Below are positions 1 through 8,095 of a stretch of DNA of 33,319 nucleotides, in pieces. The DNA comes from Planctomycetaceae bacterium UBA4732 (GTDB lineage Bacteria; Planctomycetota; Planctomycetia; Gemmatales; Gemmataceae). The notes under the pieces were generated by a model, which saw only the letters and a program-made list of their open reading frames with translations, did no database searches and was not told the DNA's origin. The translations under genes and the position numbers were made by a program. The first letter of the stretch is position 1; each line of letters begins with the position of its first letter. Location of the stretch: NCBI GenBank assembly GCA_002404095.1, contig DHJA01000121.1, forward strand, positions 12,552-45,870, written 5' to 3'.

Positions 1-43
1 GAGCGCAAGCGACGGGTTTCGTCGAAACCATCGCTTGCGCTCC
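1..43. repeat. REP-like palindrome (left copy)
   Basis: A 12-bp arm (1-12) pairs perfectly with 31-42, and a second 7-bp stem (14-20 with 22-28 or so) lies inside, giving an almost continuous hairpin. The arm sequence matches the palindrome at 2505-2568, which lies next to a RAYT transposase gene. RAYT proteins are known to be associated with REP hairpins, so this is probably a REP of the same family. The window edge may cut off further outer sequence. Confidence 0.75.
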
Positions 44-70
44 GGGCTTGTAGGGCTTGTAGGGCTTGTA
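44..70. repeat. Three tandem copies of a 9-bp unit
   Basis: The unit GGGCTTGTA occurs three times without mismatch directly after the hairpin at 1-43. A single copy of the same unit follows the palindrome at 2505-2568 and most of one follows the REP arm at 1326-1352, so the unit belongs to the outer part of the REP and has been amplified here, probably by slippage. The 114 bases up to the next gene hold nothing else that I recognise. Confidence 0.75.
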
Positions 71-184
71 GGCGAAAATTTACTGCCTCCAAGGAAAAAA
101 TGGCGAGCGGGGGCGTAGGCCCTCTGATTACGTATCTTGTCGGTATAGATGTGCAATAATCAGGGACCGTAGAGAGACGCACCG

Positions 185-1984
185 ATGCCCATCACCACGG
201 AGCTTCGTTGGGACGGCAAGTACGACGCCCACGGCAAGCGCGTGCTGCCGTTGCGCGTGAAGCTGCCGTTCCAGAGCGTCGAAACCGTCAACGAATCGAC
301 GCGCGACCGCCAAACGCTGTTCCGTACGCGGCCCGACGATCACCCCTGGCGCAACCGCCTCATCTGAGGCGACAAGAAGTACGTCCTGCCGGCCCTGCTC
401 GACGAGTTCGCCGGCAAGGTGAACCTCATCTACATCGACCCGCCGTTCGACACCGGCGCCGACTTCTCCTTCACCGCCGCCGTCCCCGACGCCCCCGACG
501 ATCAGGACGCCGGCTCGCTCGCCTTCACCAAGGAACCCAGCATCATCGAGCAGAAAGCCTACCGCGACACCTGGGGACGCGGGTTGGATTCGTATTTGCA
601 ATGGTTTTATGAGACCGTAACCATCCTGCATGACCTGCTGGCGGAGAATGGGAGCATTTATGTGCATTTGGATTGGAGGATGATGCACTACGGGAAGGTA
701 ATCCTGGATGAGGTCTTCGCAAAAGAGTGCTTCTTGAACGAAATCGTTTGGGCCTACTTTGCTTTCAAGCGATCAACGGCGAAGAAATTCCCCCAAAAGC
801 ACGATATCATCATCTCGTACCACAAATCCGAAAAGTGGATCTGGAATACACAATTTAAACCCCATAAGGGAGAATATTTGAAGCGCTGGAAGGTGGACGC
901 TGACGGGCAATACTACAGAGACGACGTAAATCCAACGAAGGGGGGAACCCGAGTGATCTACCTGGACGAACTTGAAGGAGATATTGTCGATTCTGTTTGG
1001 GATGACATTCCGCCAGTGAATCCGGTGGCGGCTGAGCGGCAAAACTATCCCACGCAAAAGCCCGAAGCCCTCCTCGAACGCATCGTCAAAGCCTCGTCCA
1101 ACGAAGACGACCTGATCCTCGACTGCTTCAGCGGCTCCGGCACGACGGCGGCGGTGGCCGAGAAGCTCAACCGCCGCTGGATCGCCTGCGACCTCGGCCG
1201 CTTCGCCGTCCACACCACGCGCAAACGTCTCCTGAACGTCGAAAACGTCCGGCCGTTCGTGGTGCAGAACCTCGGCAAGTACGAGCGGCAGCACTGGCAG
1301 ACGGGCCAGTTCGCGGCGTCGGCGGAACCCCTCGCTGGCGCTCAGGGCTTGTTGTTGAAACAGCAGCAAGCGTACATCGACTTCATGCTCAAGCTGTACC
1401 ACGCCCAACCGCTGACGGGCCGCACCCTGCTGCACGGCGTCAAGGTCGAGTTCAAGCGGGCGATGGGCACGGGCAAGGGCGCCCCGACCACCAACGGCGT
1501 GGACCTACTCGGCTGGGACTTCGCCTTCGAGGTCAACGAGGTCGCCCGCCAGCAGGCCGAGCGCGCCAACCTGGATTTGCGTTTCCTGCGCATCCCGCGC
1601 GAGGTGATGGAAAAGAAGGCCGTCGATCAGGGCGACGTGAAGTTCTTCGAGTTGGCGGCGCTGGAAGTGGCGGTGAAGACCAAAAAGCTGGACGCGGCAT
1701 TGTCGCTGACGAATTTCATCATCCCGCCCGACGACGTGCCGGAGGAAGTGCGCAAGGCGGTGACGCACTGGTCGCAGTGGATCGACTACTGGGCGGTGGA
1801 CTGGAACCACGGCGGCGATGCTTTCCATAACGAATGGCAGAGTTTTCGCACCCGTAAACAACCGAAATTGGAACTGTCGGTGCCGCATACGTATGAGAAG
1901 GCGGGGGAATATAACGTGGTGGTGAAGGTGATCGATATTTTGGGGAATGATACGACGAAGACGGTGAAGGTGGTGGTGAAATGA
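185..1984 (+). pseudogene. Type III-like DNA methyltransferase (Mod), in-frame stop
   Basis: Beta-class amino-methyltransferase that would methylate adenine or cytosine in DNA with S-adenosylmethionine, as partner of the restriction subunit at 2580. Reading through codon 61, the order is: N-terminal WRNRLI segment, catalytic motif DPPF at residues 85-88, a variable central region, and the SAM-binding motif FSGSG at about 315-319; the C-terminal 40 residues look like a beta-sandwich (PKD-like). Codon 61 (365-367) is TGA where the family has Trp (IWGD), and both sides are in the same frame, so this is a single-base nonsense change. A GTG at 419 could restart translation but leaves only six residues before DPPF. 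Residues near 381-390 are encoded by a REP arm. The step from HGVK to VEFKRA (near 1445) seems to lack about 30 residues that I recall from relatives. TGA ends other genes here, so recoding is unlikely. Confidence 0.85.
1326..1352 (+). repeat. REP arm embedded in the methyltransferase gene
   Basis: These 27 bases match the right arm of the palindrome at 2541-2567 with one mismatch (26/27). They are read in frame as part of the methyltransferase, giving residues around EPLAGAQGLLL. No complementary arm lies next to it, so it is a half-REP or the remains of one. Insertion of a REP arm that kept the reading frame is my inference. Confidence 0.75.
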
Positions 1985-2006
1985 ACTTGTAGTAGGAGAG
2001 AACACC

Positions 2007-2492
2007 ATGAAAGACCCCCTTGCTTACCTCATCACGTGGACGACCTACGGGACGTGGCTGCCCGGCGATGAGCGCGGCTGGGTAGAGGAAGGCGCCCCCG
2101 AAATCCAGGCGCCCGACCCGGCCGAGTGGGACGCAGCCCGGCGCCGTCTGGACGGTTCGCCCGTCGTCCTCGACGCCGAGCAACGCGCGCTGGTTGAGGC
2201 AACAGTGCGGGCGCACTGCGACTTCCGCCGGTGGGTGCTGCACGCGATCAACGCGCGGAGCAATCACGTCCACATCGTCGTAAGCGCCGACGCGACGCCC
2301 GAAGCGGTCATGAATCAGTTCAAGGCGTGGTGTTCCCGGCGGCTGAATGAGCGTGAGGGCAACGCACATCGGCACTGGTGGACGAAGCACGGCAGCACGA
2401 AATGGATCAATGAGGAAACGTATCTGCAAAACGCGATACGCTATGTCCTTGAAAGACAAGATGTGAAGACACCAGCCCCTCGCTTGCGCTAA
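2007..2492 (+). CDS. REP-associated tyrosine transposase (RAYT, Y1/HUH family)
   Basis: 161-residue member of the Y1 (IS200-like) HUH single-strand transposase family. The N-terminus has the TYGTWLPGD segment typical of the RAYT group. The metal-binding HUH motif is HVH at residues 87-89 (NHVHIVV), and the candidate catalytic tyrosines are Y139 and Y146 in the C-terminal helix (IRYVLERQ). RAYTs nick and join REP hairpins rather than mobilising a classical IS. The start is fixed by AGGAG about 12 bases upstream. The gene lies 22 bp after the methyltransferase stop and before the restriction gene, so it interrupts an R-M operon. Its last five codons and its stop lie in a REP-derived segment (2476-2490). 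It appears intact. Confidence 0.9.
   Translation: MKDPLAYLITWTTYGTWLPGDERGWVEEGAPEIQAPDPAEWDAARRRLDGSPVVLDAEQRALVEATVRAHCDFRRWVLHAINARSNHVHIVVSADATPEAVMNQFKAWCSRRLNEREGNAHRHWWTKHGSTKWINEETYLQNAIRYVLERQDVKTPAPRLR
2476..2490 (+). repeat. REP fragment forming the RAYT 3' end
   Basis: Fifteen bases are identical to part of the REP right arm at 2543-2557. The TAA stop of the RAYT gene begins at the last base. The transposase gene therefore ends inside a copy of its likely substrate. Confidence 0.7.
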
Positions 2493-2504
2493 ACTGAGCG
2501 CTAC

Positions 2505-2568
2505 TACAAGCCCTGAGCGCGAGCGAGGGGGTTTTGACGAAACCCCTCGCTTGCGCTCAGGGCTTGTA
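2505..2568. repeat. REP palindrome between RAYT and restriction gene
   Basis: The left arm 2505-2532 and right arm 2541-2568 are reverse complements with a single mismatch, around a loop of about 8 bases. This is a long REP-type hairpin just downstream of the RAYT gene. The AAGGAG ribosome-binding site of the restriction gene starts at the edge of the right arm (2568-2573), so the hairpin could also affect its translation. There is no T-run, so it does not look like a canonical terminator. Confidence 0.85.
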
Positions 2569-2579
2569 AGGAGATATTA

Positions 2580-4180
2580 ATGGCGCGTAAGAAAACGACC
2601 GCCCCACAAGGTCCAGCGCTTTTCGACGTGAAAACAATCACGGCTCCATGTGTGCCGGCTCTGCGCGCAAAGGTGAACGCCTGGCGCGCCGAGGACTACC
2701 CCGGCGTGACGGCGACGACGCGCCGACTGCTGAACTATTGGTTCCTCACCGACCACCGCTTGCCCGGCGCCGGCCGTTTCAAATACCATGATTTCCAGCG
2801 TCACGCCATCGAAACGCTTATCTACCTCTACGAAGTCGCAAAAGTCCGCCGGCAGAAGACGCTTCTGGAGTCGTTCGCCGTGCGCCCGGACCTCAAGCTG
2901 TTGCAATACGACGACTTCGCCCGCTATTGCGTCAAGATGGCGACGGGCACAGGCAAGACGAAAGTGATGGCGCTGGCAATCGTCTGGCAGTATTTCAACG
3001 CCACGGCCGAGGCCCGCGACGATTTCGCCAAAACCTTCCTGGTCATCGCCCCCAACGTCATTGTTTTCGAGCGATTGCGCACCGACTTCGCCGGCAAAAG
3101 CATCTTCCGTCACGATCCGATGATCCCGCCCGAGCTGGACATCTTGTGGGATTTCGAGTGTTACCTGCGCGGCGAAGGCGAACGGGCCGGCTCCGTCGGG
3201 GCGCTCTACCTGACGAATATCCAGCAAATGCACGACCGGCCGGAGGCCGACGACGACGAGCCGGACGTGATGACGGCGATGCTCGGGCCGAAGCCGCAGG
3301 CGAACACGCAGGAGGTCGAGGACTTCCTACCGCGCCTCGCCGAGCGCGGCGGCCCGGTCGTCGTCATCAACGACGAAGCCCATCACACGCACGATGAAGA
3401 GAGCGAATGGAACAAAACCATTCGCCGCGTACACGCCGCGGTCTCCGGCGGCCTAGCCGCGCAACTCGACTTCACCGCCACGCCGCGGCACACGAAGGGG
3501 CAACTGTTCTCGTGGACGGTGTTCGATTACCCACTGAAACAGGCGATTATCGACAACATCGTGAAACGGCCGCTCAAGGGCGTGGCCAAGGGCATCGCCG
3601 AACAGCCGTCGCAGATGGCCAGCACACGGTATCAGGCGTACCTCACGGCCGGAGTGGAGCGCTGGAAGGAGTACCGCGACCAGCTGGCGCCCCTGGGCCG
3701 CAAGCCTGTGCTGTTCGTGATGATGAACGATACGGCCGAGGCCGACGATGTAGGCGACTGGCTGCAAAAGAAGTACCCGTCCGAGTTCGGCGCCGACCGG
3801 CTGCTTATCATCCACACGAATCGCTCCGGCGAAGTGGCGGTCAAGGATCTGGACGCCGCCCGGAGGGTGGCGCGCGACGTGGACCTCGGTAAGAGTCCGA
3901 TAAATTGCATCGTCAGCGTGGTGATGCTGCGCGAGGGCTGGGACATGCCGAGCGTGACGGCGATCATGGGCTTGATGACGGGTCGTCTCATCTAATTGAG
4001 ACGAAAGGGATGGAAGACATCCACGTTGCGAACAAGGACCGTGCGGCGGCCCTCTGGTGCGAGAACGCGACGCGGCTGACGGGCCGGCCCTGGTCGTACC
4101 TCAAGGTGTTGCAGGAGGAGTATAACCGCTTGGATCAACCGGAGCGCTTTGCGGAAATCGCCTTCCTATCGGAACATTAG
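2580..4180 (+). pseudogene. Type III-like restriction subunit (Res), internal deletion
   Basis: Superfamily 2 helicase/nuclease that would translocate on and cut unmethylated DNA. The N-terminal 471-codon ORF (2580-3995) has Walker A ATGTGKT at residues 121-127, DEAH at 265-268, FTATP at 298-302 and, near the end, MLREGWDMPSV of the second RecA domain. It then runs into a TAA at 3993. The last part of the family, starting IETKG (the ExK half of the nuclease motif) and ending in a WSYLKV..EEYNRL segment, follows in a different frame from about 3989 to 4180. The remaining parts total about 520 residues against about 850-1000 for such proteins, so some 350-400 residues were lost together with the frame. 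The PD part of the nuclease and the conserved arginine motif are in the missing segment, so the product is not expected to cut DNA. Start: ATG with AAGGAG upstream. Confidence 0.85.
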
Positions 4181-4202
4181 GCGAGCGGAAACAAACTCTA
4201 AA

Positions 4203-7200
4203 CTACTTCCCCAGCACCTTATCGAGCCATGCGCCGACCTTTTCCGCCCATATACGGCCATGGGCGCGCAGGCCCTTGGCGCTGAAGTGAATGCCCTTGC
4301 CATTGTTGTCGCGGTCGTCGCCAATCAGCGTATCGGTGTCCGGCCCTTCCAGAGCCACGCCGGTATCCCATAACTTCTTCTGCGACTCGCGCGTCGCGGC
4401 CGTCATGGTGTCGTTGGGGTTATGGTACGAGACTTGCGCCACGAACCACGGCACGTCCCATCCCGCCGCCTTGCGCGATTGCTGGATCAACGCGGTCATC
4501 TTGCCGCAGTACTCCGCCGACGGCATTCCGGTGTCCGATTCGCCTTGGTGCCATAGCACCGCGCGGAAGCCTTCGCGGCCTAGTTGGTTCATCCGCCCCA
4601 CCGTCCACAGGAACAATTCGCCGCCCGGCTGCCATTGGTTGATGCTCGTGCCCGAATGCCCCGTGACGGCGACGCCAATTGGAACATGATACTTCTCGTA
4701 CATCGCATCTCCGAAGGCGGGCCAAAAACTGCCGCCCGTACACCCAGGCAGGCCGTCGTCGTGGGCGCCGGGCTGCGGGTCGTCGGCTAAGCGCCAGTCG
4801 GTCCCGCTGAACGTCGAAACCATGCCGGTCGTCGGCTGGATGCGTTCCTGTCCGCAGCTGGTCGAGTTGGATTGGCCGGCCCCGACGAACACCTCGCCGA
4901 CGCCGACGTGATCCACCGCGGCATGGGCGATCTCCTTGCCGTCCTTCATCGCTCGCACTTCGAGCTTGTACCACCCGCCGGCCGGCGCCGACAACGCCGC
5001 GTCGAACGCCTTGGCGCCCGGCGCCGGCGGCAATGGTTGCCATTCTTCCAGGGCCGCGCCTTCCAGTGGCTTACCGGTCAGGCGGTATTCCAAATTGTCG
5101 AACGCCGAACGTATCCGGCCATGCACCAAAACCGATCCGTTAAGGCGTGTTTTGCGTTGAAAGACCTGATAGTCGAGCGGCGTAAAGACGGCGAGGTCCG
5201 ACGGCAGGACGGGCTTGACGCCGGCAGTGGCGGCCGCCTTTTCCGCCTCTTCTTTGGAGCTAAGGCCGACTTCCACCGTGATGGTACGCTTTTCGTGCGG
5301 CGCCAAGGACGCTTCCCAGACTTGATACTTCTGCTCCCACGGCCCCCACACACGCGATCCGCCCGTGAACTTGACCCAGGCGCGGCCGGCGTACCAAGTA
5401 GTCGTCTCCCACTTCGGGTCCAGCGGGCCAGGCAGAGCGGTGGCCGGCGTCTTCACCCACTCGTCCTTGCCATTCTTTACCGCCTGGATTGCCGCGTCGA
5501 ACACGACGTAGAAGGCCATGCCGTTGTTGGTCTTGTTCTCAAGCGCCCAGGTCATTTTCTCAGGCCCAAACTCGTAACGTATCGCCGCTCTCTCCCCTTG
5601 GGCCGTAATCACCCTGGCGTCCGGCTGGCCCACGTCCGGCAACTTCTCGGTGTCCTGTTGGTGGAAATAGGCGCCGCGCGAAATGCCGACGCCCGGCTTG
5701 AAGAACTCAACGCCGTCCACTCGCAGATGCGTCAGACAGCCGTCGCCCTCGACCACCGCCTCGTAGGCGTCGGTCTGCGCGCGGCGCGTCGTACCTTGTC
5801 GGGTGAGCAGGACGCCGCCGGCCGGCGCGACCGGCTTCTCCTCTTGCGCGGCCACGGAGGGTTTCAGGTGAATCTTGGCCGTCTGGTAGGTTCCCACATT
5901 GGCGTGCCATACTTGAGACTTCGCCGCTCCGAATGGACCCCAAATTTTCACCCCGTCCGCGTCCTGCCAAGTAATGTCGAGCCGGGACCGTCCGGCGATC
6001 CACGTCGAATGGTCCCATTTGGGATCGACCGGATCGACGGCGTTTTTTGCGACGGGCACGGCCAACCGCTCGCCGCTTGCGAGTAGCACGTCCGTCACCG
6101 ATGCGGAATCCAGAACGATGTAGAACGGCGCGGTGAAATCCGTGGAGTTCCTCGCCAAAAGGGTCACGCCGTCGGGATTGAATTCGTAGGTCACGTCAAA
6201 CTTGTCCCCGCGCGCCGTGACGATGTTCGGGGCCGTCTGGCGCACATCGGACATTTTGACGGCGCCAAGATGGCCGTCCTTGTCGGAGTAAAAATAGGCG
6301 CCGCGCGCGACGCTCTTCCCTTGGTTCAACGGCTCGCCGGGTCGGAGGAACTCGACGCCGCCGGCGCGCAAGCTGTCGAGACAACCGCTCGGATCGATCA
6401 GCGCCTCATATTTCGCGGTTCGCACGTGCAAGCCGTCGTCTTCCTTCTGGATGGAAACGCCTTCGACGGCGCTTCCGGGAGAAGAGGGTTCGAGAGGCGG
6501 CGTCACGGGGTTCGACGGCGACGGAACGCTGGCCGCCGCCGGAGCCGAAGTTGGAGCGTGACTAAAGCTCATCGCGATAATCAGGGCGATTCCGCCCAGC
6601 AACAGCGCCGCCAGGACGGCGCCGGCGCCTGCAAGTAGCAACCAGGGCGGCCGTCGTAAGAGGTCGAGCGTTGCCCCCCGTGCCTCACGATGCGAAGAAG
6701 GAGCGGCCAGGGGGCTTATCATGGTGGCCGGGCTGCCCGCGACCATGGCCGTACGTCCGTCCTTCCGGCCGTTTGTTTCGTCCAGATCGCTGGACGGCTG
6801 GCGCAGGCCGCCGGACGACGCCGGCCTGGCGGGCGCGGGGGTGGGCGTGTTAGGCGAGGGCAGGCGCGGCGTGGCGTAGTTCACTTCGCTAAAGCCCGCG
6901 ATGCGCGCCGCCGGACTGACCTTAGGTATCTCGCTGTCCGAAGGCGGGTCGATCGGGCTTTGCGTATAAGGCGCCAACGCCTCGGCCAACTCCGCCGGCG
7001 TCTGGTAGCGCCGCGCCGGTTCCTTGGCGATCATTTTCGTCAGCACGGCGTCCAATCCTTCGGGCACGTCGGGGCGGATTTCGCTGATCGGCTTGGGTTG
7101 GCGGACCTGATGCCAGATCAGTTTCTCGGCCACGCTGCCGTCTTGGAAAGGGCTGTGGCCGGCGAGGAGAAAGTAAAAAGTGATGCCCAGACTGTAAATG

Positions 7201-7985
7201 TCACAACGGATATCGACGTTATGGCTATCAACGGCTTGCTCGGGGGCCAGGTAGTCGGCGGTGCCGAGGACGGCATTGCCGTCGTATTTCTGCGTAAGCG
7301 ACTCTTTTTTGTCGTGAAAGAAGCGGGCCAGGCCAAGGTCGAGGATCTTGACGACGCCGGATCGATCGACGACCAAGTTGGCCGGCTTGACGTCGCGGTG
7401 GACCAGGCCGGCCTCATGGGCGTGCTGGAGGCCGAGAGCGGCTTGGTGCATGTAATGGGCGGCGCGCTCCGGGTCCAGCGGCCCGCGCCGCTTGACGAGT
7501 TCTTGCAGGCTAACGCCGTCGATGTATTCCATGACCAGGAAATGAAATTTCCCGTCGCGGTCGATGTCGTGGGCGCCGACGATGTTGGGATGGCGCAGCT
7601 GCGCGACGGCTTGGGCTTCGCGCTGGAAGCGTTCGACGGCGCCGGGGTCTTCGGCCTGCCCGGCAGGCAGAACCTTGACGGCGACTGGCCGACGCATGAT
7701 CCGGTGAGAACACAGATACACTGTGCCCATGCCGCCGGCGCCGAGCGGTTCGAGGATGGTGTATTTCCCGCCGAGGATAAAGTTGCGCCAGCGGCCGCGG
7801 AGCATCTGATCGGCCTGGAACCGTGTAATTAGACCTTCCGCGACGAGTGCTTCGGCCATCCGGGCGGGCGTGTCCGGGGCTTCGGCGCTGACGCGGGCAA
7901 GATAGTCGTCCAGGCTCTTCGACTCGACAACGGTACTCTTGCGCACGCAATCGAGGAAGTCAGAAACGATAGTCGGCGCCGGCAT
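4203..7985 (-). CDS. Transmembrane Ser/Thr kinase fused to sialate O-acetylesterase-like domain
   Basis: 1260-residue protein. The kinase domain (about 75-340) has the glycine loop GAGGMG near 82-87, the lysine K104 (VAVK), HRDVKPAN with catalytic D198, DLG at 216-218 (in place of DFG) and APEQ at 247-250. A Pro/Ser-rich linker leads to one membrane helix (about 447-474). The outer part has two copies of a beta-rich domain (about 515-730 and 735-930; shared patterns: YEA...GCL..LR..GVEF and RGAYF) and a C-terminal SGNH esterase of the sialate O-acetylesterase type, with GQSN (S1039), LWHQGESD (1145-1151) and GIHFS (H1233). The kinase should be cytoplasmic and the esterase outside the inner membrane. 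This suggests a sensor or enzyme acting on acetylated glycans, but substrate and signal are unknown. The gene stands alone on the minus strand, and all key catalytic residues are present. Confidence 0.9.
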   Translation of the reverse strand: MPAPTIVSDFLDCVRKSTVVESKSLDDYLARVSAEAPDTPARMAEALVAEGLITRFQADQMLRGRWRNFILGGKYTILEPLGAGGMGTVYLCSHRIMRRPVAVKVLPAGQAEDPGAVERFQREAQAVAQLRHPNIVGAHDIDRDGKFHFLVMEYIDGVSLQELVKRRGPLDPERAAHYMHQAALGLQHAHEAGLVHRDVKPANLVVDRSGVVKILDLGLARFFHDKKESLTQKYDGNAVLGTADYLAPEQAVDSHNVDIRCDIYSLGITFYFLLAGHSPFQDGSVAEKLIWHQVRQPKPISEIRPDVPEGLDAVLTKMIAKEPARRYQTPAELAEALAPYTQSPIDPPSDSEIPKVSPAARIAGFSEVNYATPRLPSPNTPTPAPARPASSGGLRQPSSDLDETNGRKDGRTAMVAGSPATMISPLAAPSSHREARGATLDLLRRPPWLLLAGAGAVLAALLLGGIALIIAMSFSHAPTSAPAAASVPSPSNPVTPPLEPSSPGSAVEGVSIQKEDDGLHVRTAKYEALIDPSGCLDSLRAGGVEFLRPGEPLNQGKSVARGAYFYSDKDGHLGAVKMSDVRQTAPNIVTARGDKFDVTYEFNPDGVTLLARNSTDFTAPFYIVLDSASVTDVLLASGERLAVPVAKNAVDPVDPKWDHSTWIAGRSRLDITWQDADGVKIWGPFGAAKSQVWHANVGTYQTAKIHLKPSVAAQEEKPVAPAGGVLLTRQGTTRRAQTDAYEAVVEGDGCLTHLRVDGVEFFKPGVGISRGAYFHQQDTEKLPDVGQPDARVITAQGERAAIRYEFGPEKMTWALENKTNNGMAFYVVFDAAIQAVKNGKDEWVKTPATALPGPLDPKWETTTWYAGRAWVKFTGGSRVWGPWEQKYQVWEASLAPHEKRTITVEVGLSSKEEAEKAAATAGVKPVLPSDLAVFTPLDYQVFQRKTRLNGSVLVHGRIRSAFDNLEYRLTGKPLEGAALEEWQPLPPAPGAKAFDAALSAPAGGWYKLEVRAMKDGKEIAHAAVDHVGVGEVFVGAGQSNSTSCGQERIQPTTGMVSTFSGTDWRLADDPQPGAHDDGLPGCTGGSFWPAFGDAMYEKYHVPIGVAVTGHSGTSINQWQPGGELFLWTVGRMNQLGREGFRAVLWHQGESDTGMPSAEYCGKMTALIQQSRKAAGWDVPWFVAQVSYHNPNDTMTAATRESQKKLWDTGVALEGPDTDTLIGDDRDNNGKGIHFSAKGLRAHGRIWAEKVGAWLDKVLGK

Positions 7986-7992
7986 CGGCTCC

Positions 7993-8024
7993 TCGGGTTC
8001 AGACGGGGTGAAATGGGTTCAGAC
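7993..8024. promoter_or_regulatory. Direct repeat upstream of the kinase-esterase gene
   Basis: The 12-bp word GGGTTCAGACGG occurs at 7993-8004 and again at 8013-8024, 20 bp apart, within 40 bp upstream of the kinase start. Two same-face copies at two helical turns could be a regulator site. This is a guess from spacing only. Confidence 0.3.
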
Positions 8025-8095
8025 GGATGAAGAAAGGAACACCCTCTATTCTGCCATGCCGCGCGCGGTTAGGCAAGGAGTTGTCGAGAGGCCGC

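Noticed and set aside
44..70. Start of a CRISPR array
   Set aside because: Nine-base units without spacers; no cas genes in the window.
365..367. TGA read as tryptophan or selenocysteine
   Set aside because: Other genes in the window end with TGA, and no selenocysteine family or insertion element is seen; a nonsense mutation is simpler.
2505..2568. Rho-independent terminator
   Set aside because: The stem is very long, has no T-run after it, and matches other copies near the RAYT gene, which fits a REP better.
6690..7832. A 380-codon open frame on the plus strand opposite the kinase gene
   Set aside because: It mirrors the kinase coding sequence on the other strand, shows no domain and has the Arg/Gly/Val-rich composition of an antisense shadow in GC-rich DNA.
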